From: Anastatus disparis
Taxonomy: Eukaryota > Arthropoda > Insecta > Hymenoptera > Eupelmidae
NCBI GenBank assembly: GCA_017163975.1
Contig: JAFFSR010000366.1
Location: forward strand, 558,001 to 622,000
Reading direction: 5' to 3'
DNA: 64,000 nucleotides
This document shows positions 1-10,084 of the stretch, piece by piece (position 1 is the stretch's first letter; each line of letters starts with the position of its first letter). The notes below the pieces were generated by a model that had not been told where the DNA came from, searched no databases, and saw only the letters and a program-made list of their open reading frames with translations. Position numbers and translations under genes: made by a program.

Positions 1-872
1 AATGCGCGCTTAAGGAGAACATAGCGCCACTTTCCTCATAGGGGGTATAACTAACCCTTTTTCTGAGTATCACGAAAATGGCCGATCCAACCTACTATAG
101 CTAAAGATAAATTATTCTATATTCTCTGCTTATGTTATATTTTAAGCCATAATTTTAAAATAGATCACTTTTTCATACCAGTGGCATTTGATGTTTCAAT
201 GAATTCCACAATCTCCGGACTTGTTTAATAGAGTTGCAAAATAATAATAAAACCAGCATTGCTTTACTTAGAAAATATTAATTTAATTCTTAATTCAATT
301 AATGAGGTATGAAGAAATGTCGCTGAAATAAGTTGTCGAAAAAGCAAAGTTGATAAAATGATGTCCATATAAAATAGAGTTAAAGCAATATTGAGAGAAA
401 ATAAGTTAGCAAAACTAGTTTCTATATGAGTACACAATTCTGTATAATTATTTATTTTTTTTACTTTAGATATTTAAATATATAATATTTCATAATGAAT
501 GATTCATATTCTTTATATGTCTTTTCTACCCATGTGCCACCTATTAACACGTCATGTAAGTATTACCCAGTTTGGATACAGCTGAGATTATGAACGAACT
601 TTCTTTCTTACGCCGTCCTTGAAAATGACGTGACTTCCTCAGGGTTGAATTCATAAACATTCTTTGAGTATGAGCTGTTACTTGAATTTTTAAAGTTTGG
701 AACTTTACAGATTCCAGATTTCAAAACAAGTATATATACTTGAAAATCGTAACTTTCTTTATTCAAGTGATGCTTGTGAATTCGGACCTAAGCTAACTTT
801 GACCCGTATTGTTTGCATTAGTGAGTAACTGTTTTAGGATCGAATTAATGGACCCAACTCAAATAACACTTG
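1..872. other. AT-rich sequence with no gene recognised
   Basis: I see no long open frame, no RNA gene and no clear terminal repeats in this stretch. It is plain AT-rich intergenic sequence running up to the target duplication of the MITE that follows. Confidence 0.6.
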
Positions 873-875
873 TTA

Positions 876-1010
876 GGGCCTTTGCACGATAAAAGAATAA
901 CGCGAGAAAATAGGAATAAGAGGGAATAAGGTGGACATAAGGGTACTTATGCACCAATTATTCCTCCTATGCTTGTTAGGTCCATGGACATAGACAGCTT
1001 GCAAAGGCCC
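876..1010. mobile_element. PIF/Harbinger-type MITE (135 bp)
   Basis: The element begins GGGCCTTTGCA and ends with the reverse complement TGCAAAGGCCC. It is flanked on both sides by TTA (873-875 and 1011-1013). Harbinger-superfamily elements make TWA target duplications and often have G/C-rich termini, so the class is inferred from termini and target site. The interior has no coding capacity. The right TTA directly abuts the palindrome at 1013-1204. Confidence 0.7.
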
Positions 1011-1012
1011 TT

Positions 1013-1204
1013 AGGCTCGAATTTATAGTCGACACTTAACACTCAGCACTCGGATCTCAACCCTCAGATCTCAAAGTTTTATTGTTCTGTGTTCCCTATA
1101 AAGCATGTCTACGTTTATAGGGAACACGGAACAATGGAACTTTGAGATCTGAGGGTTGAGATCCGAGTACTGAGTGTTGAGTGTCGACTATAAATTCGAG
1201 CCTT
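1013..1204. repeat. Long palindrome (foldback), arms of about 90 bp
   Basis: The left arm (about 1013-1102) and right arm (about 1114-1204) are reverse complements with only a few mismatches, around an 11-bp spacer. The outer end reads GGCTCGAATTTATAG. The same end sequence recurs once at about 4813 inside another element, so this is probably one member of a dispersed family. There is no coding capacity. Confidence 0.75.
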
Positions 1205-1640
1205 ACTCATACCTCATTCTGTCTTTATCTGTCTCATGATAAGAAAAATATACAGATATAACCATTATTTAAATGTTTTTAAATTCGAATCTTAAAACAG
1301 AAAACTTGTAACGGATAGGATTTTACTGTTAGGATGCCAGATGCTTCAGTGATCCAGGATTCAGGATTTAAGGTTTATTCAAATAAGAAAAATAATAAAT
1401 TAATTTAACTACAAATATATTCTCAAATAAAATAATAAAATACAAAAGCAAATATAACAGTAGTTATGTGTATTCACGAGTCAGCAGTCTGAAACAAATG
1501 AAAAATGACGTTGTTCTTAGTTTTCCAATAATTAAACTAATATGCGTTTTAAAATAAACTTAAAACCTAACTAGCGGTATTAAATTTAAGATTTTGTGAA
1601 AGCGTAAACATAATTCTAGAAGGTGCAAAAATCCTTAATT
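1205..1640. other. AT-rich sequence with no gene recognised
   Basis: I see nothing but AT-rich sequence between the palindrome and the minisatellite: no open frame of useful length and no obvious repeats. Confidence 0.55.
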
Positions 1641-1646
1641 TCCTCC

Positions 1647-2140
1647 CGACCACGAGCGATCCCGTAATACAGAGTGCAATTACTGGTTGCCAAGATAAAT
1701 TCGTTTTGCAATCACACGTAATCACCTAACTACAACCCGAACCTAACTTAGTGCAAGAAGGATGTCTTTAACTGAGACTCTCATACGACCACGGGCAATC
1801 CCCTGGACCGCATAACAGTCGTCGGTTATTCTTATATTACCATATAGTCACGTGCAATCACCTATACCATATGGCAATACTCCAAGACAGGAAGGACGGA
1901 AATCTAGGTTACCTCACGCATGAGCAATCCCATGTACTATGATGCAACGATAGACTTTTACTGTACTACCTGCTCCACAATAACGTGCGATCACATGTAT
2001 TATAAAATAGGTTTAACAGCTCCCCTAGGAATTGATCTTGGTCGAAATCATATATCACCAAGTGTGATCCCTTAGCGATAAACATCTCGACCTATTGTAT
2101 TAATTCCCAATAATACTACGTGCGATCACATGAGTATTAT
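1647..2140. repeat. Diverged minisatellite with alternating two-part higher-order structure
   Basis: A core resembling CACGTGCAATCAC recurs at about 1651, 1714, 1790, 1849, 1919, 1982, 2059 and 2117. The eight cores alternate. The 1st, 3rd, 5th and 7th read ...ATCCC, and the 2nd, 4th, 6th and 8th read ...ATCAC. Spacings alternate accordingly (63, 76, 59, 70, 63, 77, 58 bp), so the real unit is a dimer of about 134 bp. Sequence between cores has diverged strongly. Confidence 0.65.
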
Positions 2141-2302
2141 CCGGAATGAATACCCGGAGGACCTTGGAGTAGGACTGACTCATTTTGGTTCACGGCGCTG
2201 CTTATATACGCCTGGTTCGCCATATTCCACTATATTCCTCAGGAACAAGCGAACCTATCCCTACTCTATTACTTTAAACGCTTGGTCTAAGGAATTGGAC
2301 TC

Positions 2303-2379
<77 letters not shown>
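2303..2379. repeat. Compound microsatellite (CT)n(AT)n
   Basis: A run of CT dinucleotides is followed by AT dinucleotides. The AT tract is the insertion site of the Helitron that starts at 2380. Confidence 0.9.
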
Positions 2380-2412
2380 TCTCCCTATATTATATAGTTA
2401 TATGAACCAAAA

Positions 2413-2580
2413 TTCAGTCGGTGCCCCCCACATCCCCCCACGCCCCCCCACAGCCCCCCACATGATTTTTATTAATTAAATAACGTAAATTTACGTTATT
2501 TTATGTTATCGATCATTACCCCCCCCCACAGACCCCCCACTAACCCCCCTCTCTCCCCCACAATCCCCCTTACAACCTTT
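2413..2580 (+). repeat. C-rich tracts around a palindrome near the Helitron 5' end
   Basis: Two blocks made of CCCCCCA-like runs (about 2422-2461 and 2519-2575) flank an AT stretch that contains the perfect palindrome TAACGTAAATTTACGTTA (about 2481-2498). The same arrangement is kept in copy 2 at about 5608-5800. The minus strand of these tracts is G-rich and could form G-quadruplexes, which is inference. Confidence 0.7.
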
Positions 2581-3055
2581 TAGAACCATCAAATACTGGA
2601 TAATATAGTTTTATATTTTTTTATTATATTCTATTTATGTATAATATTACATAAAAATATAAAAATTTTAATTTTTTTTTGTTGAAAACTCGAAAGTAGT
2701 TGAATAAAATTACAATTTATAATATTTAAAATGAAAAACATGTGCCTCATCAGATATCTTATTACCATTTTTACATAGTTTATCTGAAATTAATAAATAT
2801 AAATTTAAATTAATTCTATTACAATTCCTCAACACTATAATTAATTCATTTGTTGAAAACATAATGATTTTTAATAATTTGTTCATATTATAAATATTTT
2901 ATTGTATTAAAATAAAAATAAGCATATAGTGTTGAGGATTCAGATTTCCACACCATCTTACATTATAAACCTTTAATAGTATTGATTTATACAACTTTTA
3001 AAATTAATTGATATTAATATTTATGTTTAAATTTATATAACTTTCAAGATTAATA

Positions 3056-3393
3056 ACTATTTATATTTGTTTTACAAAGGTGTAGATCAAACGGATGATA
3101 ATATTCATTTGAATTATTCAATAGAAATGTTAAATAACATAAGAGAAGGATCACCTCCACAGGAACTGAAATTAAAAGTAAATACCATAATTATGTTAAT
3201 TCGAAATTTAAGTATAAAAAATGGATTATGTAATGAAACGCGATTAAAAATAACTAAATTATTCAAATATAACATAGAAGCACAAATAACTCTTTCACGT
3301 TGTAAAAATGTAAATAAAATATATATTCAAAATGAATCGAAAAACAGAGATATTGTACCTAACATAGTTTGGAAAGAAATATTAAAAAAATAA
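3056..3393 (+). pseudogene. C-terminal remnant of Helitron PIF1-like helicase
   Basis: The frame encodes the conserved helicase tail, with a PPQELKLKV stretch, MLIRNLSIKNGLCN and TRLKITKLF, which is diagnostic for the PIF1-type helicase of Helitrons. After KYNIEAQ it jumps directly to LSRCKNVNKIYIQ. This means the segment that normally carries the last helicase motif (the HGQLYVALSR region) has been mostly deleted in frame. No ATG opens the frame, so it is a fragment rather than a gene. An intron-like polypyrimidine tract ending in CAG follows at about 3465-3479, and the accessory ORF lies downstream. The same deletion is present in copy 2. Confidence 0.75.
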
Positions 3394-3539
3394 TTTTATT
3401 ATAATTTAACAAAAATTTAATGTTATTTAAATAAATTTTTTATAAATTATTTTATTAATTAAACTTTATTTTTTTTCAGGTTATATTTATATTAATTATA
3501 AACATTAAAAATTTTTAATAATATATAAATAAAAAAAAA

Positions 3540-3949
3540 ATGGAATGGAATCCAATTAATAATGTTGAAATTGACAATGTTAATGATCAACAAATGATTG
3601 AATGAAATCCATTTTGATGGAAAATTTAAATGATCAAATTGAAGAACATTTAAATTTTTAAGAAGAATATGAATATTATTTAGAAAGTCTAGATAATAAT
3701 AGTTCAATAAACAATACAATAATTTCTGAATTAAATAACATTATTAATTCATATATAGAGGAAAATAATGAACAATTTGAATTTAAAAATTGGAATGAAG
3801 TACCAGAGTATTATAAATATTATGCAAATGAAATTATAAAATATAAAATAAATATACGTGAACCAATAGCAGAATATTACTTTAATCAAAGTCATGAAAT
3901 TTATTCTAAATATTTATTAAGATTAGCTAACATTATTAATAAAATATGA
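3540..3949 (+). pseudogene. Small Helitron-associated ORF of about 136 codons, broken
   Basis: I do not recognise this protein. It opens MEWNPI, is acidic and rich in Asn, Glu, Tyr and Ile, and contains EEYEYYLESLDN, ELNNIINSYIEEN and EPIAEYYFNQSHEIYSKY before ending LANIINKI. Two early in-frame stops and a frameshift break it. The ATG at 3540 is chosen because the homologous minus-strand copy (start at 23090) also opens ...MEWN. The last third is retained in Helitron copy 2 (6619-6713). Its position immediately 3' of the helicase tail, after a possible 3' splice site at 3479, suggests either a final exon or a separate accessory gene of this Helitron family. Confidence 0.55.
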
Positions 3950-4575
3950 AAAATTAAAATAAATCATAAATATTTCAATATATAATAATAAATTTAAAAA
4001 AATTTTTAAACATTATCAATATTATTAAAAATAAAAAAAAATAAAATATTTAAAAATTAACTAAAATATTTAAAAGTTATGATTATTTAAAATTTATAAA
4101 TCGAAATTTTAATAAATAAATAATTTAACTACTAACAATAATAAATAAAAAAAACATATTCATAACTTTTATACAGGTAAATGTAATATAAGTAAGTATA
4201 AAATAATTTAAAATTATTTTATTTATTTATTTGTTATATAAATAACTAAATTTTAAATAAAATATGATGTAATGATCATGTAATAATTTCATTTACAATA
4301 TCATAATAAATTTATAAATTTTAGTATGAATTTTGATATATCTCATAAAATGTTTAAAATGAGAAAAAGATATAAAAAAGGAATTATAACAAAATAATCC
4401 TATAAATCTTATAAAACTCAAAATCATTACGATATATCAAATAATATACTAAATTATCAACGAAACTAAAAAAAAAATGATTTAAAAATTTAAAAATGAT
4501 TTAAATGTTTAATATATAATTATATTTATAGCACAACTGGGGGTTGTGAGCAGTGCGAGCAGGGGGGTACCCCTA

Positions 4576-4576
<1 letters not shown>

Positions 4577-4636
<60 letters not shown>
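4577..4636. repeat. (TA)n microsatellite
   Basis: This uninterrupted TA tract lies immediately 3' of the Helitron CTAG end and continues up to the TIR element at 4637. Confidence 0.9.
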
Positions 4637-4638
<2 letters not shown>

Positions 4639-5498
4639 AAGAATAGTGAGCTGTTGCTAGAAACAACGCGCTTGATTCTCATATATGTAGAAGCAATGTA
4701 TTTCTTATATCAGTTGCTACTCTATTTTTTGCGTATAATGGCCTGAAGACAAATCATAATTGTGGCAGTTCTAACAATGAATATAAATGCTCACATAGAA
4801 GTGTACTTTCAGGCTCGAATTTATAGACCCAACACGATTGTTACTAAAACCTTATTCCGTCTTTGTCTCTCTAATGATTCAGTGATCTCTCGATACAAGA
4901 GATTGCGATATAAGAGATTTCGAGCTCTTTCTTCTAAATATGGGCGTGAGCCTAAGTATTTGCGTTATCCCACCACTATGAAAGTGAGAGAGACAGAATA
5001 TACACGCATGTTGGATACAACTCACACAACAAAACAGTAGGTGTGGGTATCACTCTTGACTCAAGCGTGTTGGGGACTTTTTGTATGAAAGAATTTTCAA
5101 GAAAATTCCTCTCCTGAAGACCCGTTGATTCTCTTGTATCCAGAGTCTACTGTAATACAAAAAGACAGATGATACGACCGTTACTTCAGTTATGTTTAAA
5201 AATCTTATTTTGGCGTGCAATAGGCGTAATTTAGCTGTAAATACATCGAATAGTAGCTTTATGACTCTAAAGAGATAATGATCTTTTAATTTTTGAATTT
5301 GGAACTTAATTGGAATCATTTGATTGTTCAAATCTATCGAGTTCGTGATTTATGGAGGACAGAAAACATGTTAGGTCTCTTACAAGCTAAAAAAGAACAC
5401 TAAAAAGAATAGTTACAGGAATAGATAAACATTGGTTTTTTATCTATGTATAAGAAAAAAAATTTGCGTTTCCTAAGAACAACTCACTATTCCTTATG
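4637..5498. mobile_element. TIR element of about 862 bp with TA target duplication
   Basis: The left end CAAAGAATAGTGAGCTG and the reverse complement of the right end (CATAAGGAATAGTGAG) are diverged inverted repeats. The similarity runs for about 35 bp, and TA flanks both sides (4635-4636, 5499-5500). The target TA suggests a Tc1/mariner-like non-autonomous element, by inference. The interior has short open frames on both strands that resemble no transposase I know, and I do not annotate them as genes. Confidence 0.55.
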
Positions 5499-5524
5499 TA
5501 TATACGAGGGATAGCAAGTTATTC

Positions 5525-5525
<1 letters not shown>

Positions 5526-5564
<39 letters not shown>
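5526..5564. repeat. (TA)n microsatellite
   Basis: This TA tract is the target of the second Helitron copy, which begins at 5565. Confidence 0.9.
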
Positions 5565-5568
<4 letters not shown>

Positions 5569-6280
5569 CCTTTATTATATAGTTATATGAACCAAAATTC
5601 AGTTGTTGCCCCCCCACATCCCCCCCACGCCCCCCACAGCCCCCCCACAGCCCCCCACATGATTTTTATTAATTAAATAACGTAAATTTACGTTATTTTA
5701 TGTTATCGATCATTACCCCCCACCCCCCACCCCCATAGACCCCCACTAACCCCCCTCTTGCCCCCCACAACCCCCCCACGACCCCCCACAATCCCCAACA
5801 ACCTTTTAGAACCATCAAATATTGCATAATATAGTTTTATATTTTTTTATTATATTTTAAGTATAATATTACATAAAAATATAAAAATTTTAATTTTTTT
5901 TTTTGTTGAAAACTCGAAAGTAGTTACATAAAATTACAATTTATTATATTTAAAATGAAAAACATGTGCCTAATCAGATATCTTATTACCATTTTTTACA
6001 TAGTTTATCTGAAATTAATAAATATAAATTTAAATTAATTCTATTACAATTCCTCAACACTATAATTAATTCATTTGTACGAAACATAATGATTTTTAAT
6101 AATTTGTTCATATTATAAATATTTTATTGTATTAAAATAAAAATAAGCATATAGTGTTGAGGATTCAGATTTCCACACCATCTTACATTATAAACCTTTA
6201 ATAGTATTGATTTATACAACTTTTAAAATTAATTGATATTAATATTTATGTTTAAATTTATATAACTTTCAAGATTAATA

Positions 6281-6594
6281 ACTATTTATATTTGTTTTAC
6301 AAAGGTGTAGATCAAACGGATAATAATATTCATTTGAATTATTCAATAGAAATGTTAAATAACATAAGAGAAGGATTACCTCCACACGAACTGAAATTAA
6401 AAGTAAATACCATAATTATGTTAATTCGAAATTTAAGTATAAAAAATGGATTATGTAATGAAACGCGATTAAAAATAACTAAATTATTCAAATATAACAT
6501 AGAAGCACAAATAACTCTTTCACGTTGTAAAAATGTAAATAAAATATATATTCAAAATGAATCGAAAAACAGAGATATTGTACCTAACATAGTT
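6281..6594 (+). pseudogene. Helitron helicase C-terminal remnant (copy 2)
   Basis: This is the same fragment as at 3056-3393, with the PPHELKLKV and GLCNETRLKITKLF signatures and the same in-frame deletion. It ends early because a TGG codon has become TAG. PPHELKLK is closer to the family consensus than the PPQELKLK of copy 1. Confidence 0.75.
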
Positions 6595-6618
6595 TAGAAA
6601 GAAATATTAAAAAAATAA

Positions 6619-6713
6619 TACGCGAACCAATAGCAGAATATTACTTTAATCAAAGTCATGAAATTTATTCTAAATATTTATTAAGATTAGCTAACATTAT
6701 TAATAAAATATGA
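6619..6713 (+). pseudogene. Tail of the Helitron-associated small ORF
   Basis: Only the last 30 or so codons (EPIAEYYFNQSHEIYSKY to the stop) remain. They are joined directly to the helicase tail by the internal deletion that distinguishes copy 2 from copy 1. Confidence 0.55.
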
Positions 6714-7454
6714 AAAATTAAAATAAATCATAAATATTTCAATATATAATAATAAATTTAAAAAAAATTTTAAACATTATCAATATTATTAAAATAAAAA
6801 AAAATAAAATATTTAAAAATTAACTAAAATATTTAAAAGTTATGATTATTTAAAATTTATAAATCGATATTTTAATAAATGAATAATTTAACTACCAACA
6901 ACAATAAATAAAAAAAACATATTCATAACTTTTATACAGGTAAATGTAATATAAGTAAGTATAAAATAATTTAAAATTATTTTATTTATTTATTTGTTAT
7001 ATAAATAACTAAATTTTAAATAAAATATGATATAATGATCATGTAATAATTTCATTTACAATATCATAATAAATTTATAAATTTAAGGATGAATTTTTTG
7101 ATATATCTCATAAAATGTTTAAAATGAGAAAAAAGATATAAAAAAGGAATTATAACAAAATAATCCTATAAATCTTACAAAACTCAAAATCATTACGATA
7201 TATCAAATAATATACTAAATTATCAACGAAACTAAAAAAAAAAAATGATTTGAAAATTTAAAAATGATTTAAATGTTTAATATATAATTATATTTATAGC
7301 ACAACTGGGGGTTGGCGAGCAGTGCGAGCATTTCTACCCTCATTTTTTCTACATCAACCGCTTCCTGCCTAATTTTTCTTACCTCCTCTGAAATTTTTTG
7401 TTTGAATTCTTTGTTCGAATCTTCAAAAGTAACTCTTCTTCTTTTTCAAAAGTA

Positions 7455-7871
7455 ACTCATCTACACTAATACTGATAGTTTAATATACGAGGTGATAGAT
7501 CAGAACGTGTACGAAATGATAAAAGAAGACATCATGAGGTTTGACGTTGCCTGTTTGAACAAGAAACCATAACTTATCAACAGTGCAACATTCGATTGAG
7601 ATATCATGTTGTCAGAGAAACAAAATAAGGTCGCACTCACGATAAAAGTTATCTGTTGGAAGGGGACACAGATATCTTACCGTGGGGGCATTATCTAGCA
7701 CTTATAGAGAGAGCGAGTCAAGAAGAGGAGATTGTGGTGGTGGCGAGTCAAGAAGAGGGGATGGCCGTGGCTCGAGTAGAGGAGAGGCCGTTATTTATAG
7801 AAGATAACGAAGCCAAAGAAGTCATTCCTTCGTCTGACAAACCTCCTGCAAAGAAGCAAAGAACAAGATAA
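7455..7871 (+). pseudogene. polB: Polinton DNA polymerase B, C-terminal fragment
   Basis: Polintons encode a protein-primed family-B DNA polymerase. The fragment opens with YTNTDSLIYE, which matches polymerase motif C (consensus YxDTDS). The first, metal-binding aspartate is replaced by Asn (codon AAT), so catalysis would be lost even without the frameshifts. It continues with VYEMIKEDIMRFD and ends with GDTDILPWGHY, close to the usual C-terminus of Polinton polymerases. A frame shift around 7570-7650 separates the two parts. A tail of about 55 codons rich in Glu, ending KKQRTR, extends past the expected end. Everything upstream of motif C is missing. Confidence 0.75.
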
Positions 7872-7993
7872 ACTAGATATTTTAATAAAGGATTTTTAAA
7901 TTTGATCAAGAGAAATATAAAGGTGAGTTAAAATTTTTATACTTAAAAAAAATTTCATACTCTAAAGGACTTAGAAAATTTATTCATTTTAGA

Positions 7994-8297
7994 TGGATCT
8001 TGCTCAATTGAATGAGATTGCTCGTGGAGGCTTTTTACCCACTTAGAAGGTAGCTGAGTTGGAGAAAAATCAAGATTACATGATGACTGAACTAAAATCA
8101 GTTGAAACACGGTATGGTGACCGTTTTGTTGCGGATTTAGATGATGAATTCCGAATTTTTCTGCCAACTTGAGTTCCCTTGACCTTAGAAAAGGATGAGA
8201 ACTTCCATTATAAGTTATTGAATGCCATTCAACACTACAAGTTTTTTGTGGAGTATTTGAGCGAGATCCAGAGTGATCTCGAGTTCTTCTTCGCTTA
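7994..8297 (+). pseudogene. Conserved Polinton-associated hypothetical protein, broken
   Basis: The frame opens MDLAQLNEIARGGFLP and continues with KVAELEKNQDYMMTELKSV, TRYGDRFVADLDDEF and RIFLP, ending LSEIQSDLEFFFA. In-frame stops at about 8044 and 8170 break it. Short conserved proteins of this style, with an ...RYGxxxVxxLxxEFxxFLP pattern, occur beside polymerase or integrase genes in Polinton-like elements. I know this from general familiarity and not from a search. Function is unknown; a nucleic-acid-binding role is only a guess. It lies about 120 bp after the polymerase fragment on the same strand. Confidence 0.5.
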
Positions 8298-8606
8298 GGC
8301 GCATGGAAGTCAACGGAGAGGTATACAAGTCACGGGTACGCCTCCTATTTCGAGTTTACTCGGTGCAAGGGGTTCACACGTGGCGATTCTTTGTTGTACC
8401 TCACAGATGAGGAAGAAGATCGAGACTTACATCACTTCTTAAAACAAAAAAAATGTTTTTGTTTGAAGCGCTTAAGATATAAATATCCTTGCTCTAAATT
8501 TAATGTTTCGTCTACAGATTATGCATTGTTCAAAATTACTAACTATTCCAATTCTTATGTTCTGATAATGGATCCTTACCAATTTCCTACCTACAGATCT
8601 CTGTAG
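8286..8606 (+). pseudogene. Hypothetical Polinton ORF, start not clear
   Basis: This frame is open from at least 8286 to the TAG at 8604 and overlaps the end of the preceding gene in another frame. It contains YTSHGYASYFEFTRCKGF, then LTDEEEDRDLHHFLK, and ends DPYQFPTYRSL. No convincing ATG starts the open region, so it is either a fragment or the out-of-frame continuation of its neighbour. I do not recognise it. It converges on the minus-strand integrase, leaving about 140 bp between them. Confidence 0.35.
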
Positions 8607-8744
8607 AGCATTCAAAACAACGGACTTTGTCAATTTCACCTGTATAATAAAACCCTAAGGTGGCCAGGTTTTTGGGTTTTCAAAAGTCAAAGGCCCGTTT
8701 TTAAAACTGTCAAGACGACTTTTCTCCGTATGATACATGAGTAT

Positions 8745-9480
8745 TTATTGGACTGGTGTTTTGTCGATCCAACTATTATGTGTGCTATCAAAACCGAGCC
8801 ACTTTACATACACTTGCTTGCCGCGTCTCTTTAGAACTTTTTCTACAAGATAGACGTCTGGAAACTTGACTTTGCGAAGTTCTTCTTCGTAGAAGTCACT
8901 AGCGATTGGTTGACCTTGATAGTCTTTAAGACGGTACGTTGTTGGCTGCATTGCTTTAACTTGTTCAGTAGTGAATATTTCAGCAGACCAATGAGGCGTG
9001 TATCCTTTTTCGAATACTTGTTTCAATTATCTTTCTCGTTCTTTGTCATCAACCTTGAATTTTGCTTTTTTTATTAGAACTTTTTGAGCTAATCATGCGC
9101 GAGACCGAGATTTATTTGTAGCTGTTACATCTTTTTATTTAGCACCAATCGTTCGATGCTTTGACATTACTTTACGTTGAGTATAAGTTAATCTTGTATT
9201 GTTGCATAAGATTTTTAAAATTAGTATTATAAAACAATTCGCCTTTATCTATTTGTAAATTTTTTGGGACTCGTCCTTGACGTAATATAGATTTCTGCTC
9301 AAGTTTTTTTTTCACAGGAACGGCCCATGCGTATTTGGTAAAAACATCTATAACTGTAAGCATGGATTTGTAGCCTTTGTTCTCTTGAGAATGAGGTTGC
9401 ATCTCCACTAAATCAGCTTGCCACGTCTCATCTAAGCCTCGCATATTGACATAGATAGTGACGTCCGGCGGGTTCATGAA
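8745..9480 (-). pseudogene. int: Polinton integrase with chromodomain, broken
   Basis: This is a retroviral-type integrase that inserts the Polinton. On the minus strand the core begins near 9477 with DETWQADLVEM, which contains the first catalytic aspartate. ENKGYKSMLTVIDVFTKYAW and RQGRVPKNLQIDKGE, with the second aspartate, follow. A gap of roughly 25 residues lies before SILRQGR, and the stretch that should carry the catalytic glutamate after INLYST is deleted. The C-terminal part (8745-9026) has FEKGYTPHWSAEIFT followed by a chromodomain, with VYLVEKVLKRRGKQVYVKWLG and the aromatic residues of NSWID. Stops interrupt the middle. The chromodomain normally targets integration to histone marks. 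Confidence 0.85.
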
Positions 9481-9489
9481 GTTCTTCTA

Positions 9490-10084
9490 CAACTCTTTCG
9501 TGTTTCATGGTCACAGAGTTAATGATTACTTAATTCTCGCAATTCGGCTTTTATACTCTGAATATTTGTTATAATTTTAGCATCTTGCATTAATTTGATC
9601 CAATATTAAACTCGTGTAAATCTTTAATGTCAGTTTATAGCCAATTCCTGGAGGTTCTCGATTACCGTCGCTAAGTTTAAAATTACGTCTGAATACGTCG
9701 ACGCTCATTTTGATAATGTAACAAGTTTTAATTTGCAGCTCAATATATATAGCTAGCTTCACGTATCTATTCGATGATATAATGTATCTCGTTAGTATGA
9801 CTAGCATTACCAGCTGCTTTTTCTGCAACTAATAAACGAAGTCGTTCAACTAGCTCGTTCGGATCATCTCAGTAGATATAATCAAACTTGGTATTTTTTC
9901 TCGCAATTTTATATGTAGGTAGCGAACCTTTTTTTACCGGATAGAGGAGCAATAATATTGGCAAACTTTTTACTAGTATGCGAATGAATCCCTTTATCGT
10001 TTCTGAAACGTTTTTTATGAGCATTCGTCAGTTTAAGGATTTTTTTACAGTTCTCTAAATCTTTTTGAGTTACTAATTTTTGAG
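9490..10084 (-). pseudogene. Polinton gene upstream of the integrase, remnant
   Basis: Read on the minus strand, this stretch contains a lysine-rich region followed by KFDYIY and then DDPNELVERLRLLVAEKAAG at about 9835-9880. A DPNELVERLRLL motif of this type is common at the C-terminus of a conserved protein encoded beside Polinton integrases. That statement rests on general familiarity; the protein's role is not known to me. Stops and frame changes run throughout. It is divergent from the minor capsid gene, which starts on the other strand at about 10085. Confidence 0.45.

Larger units (their letters stand above)
2380..4576 (+). mobile_element. Non-autonomous Helitron, complete copy (copy 1)
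   Basis: The element starts TCTCCCTATATT and ends CCCCTAG. It has no terminal inverted repeats, makes no target duplication and sits between A and T inside a TA microsatellite. These are Helitron hallmarks (5' TC, 3' CTRR, A/T target). Just before the CTAG end is the short palindrome GGGGTACCCC. The interior carries the C-terminal part of a Helitron helicase and a small accessory ORF. A second copy with the same 5' end lies at 5565-7330. The class is well supported; the exact boundaries are read by eye. Confidence 0.8.
5565..7330 (+). mobile_element. Non-autonomous Helitron, copy 2, missing its last bases
   Basis: This copy begins TCTCCCTTTATT after a TA tract and follows copy 1 closely through the C-tracts, the helicase tail and the AT-rich 3' region. 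It then stops at GTGCGAGCA (7330), about 16 bases before the point where copy 1 has GGGGTACCCC and CTAG. It also lacks about 460 bp corresponding to 3394-3858 of copy 1. The next sequence is the Polinton remnant. The two copies lie in the same orientation less than 1 kb apart, each next to a TA tract. Confidence 0.75.

Noticed and set aside
2130..2405. A 91-codon frame ending in Ser-Leu and Ile-Tyr repeats
   Set aside because: The end is a translation of the (CT)n and (AT)n microsatellites, and the start lies in the minisatellite. It is not a gene.
4762..5040. A 92-codon frame in the TA-flanked element as a transposase
   Set aside because: It has no ATG start and none of the motifs of known transposases. 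The element looks non-autonomous.
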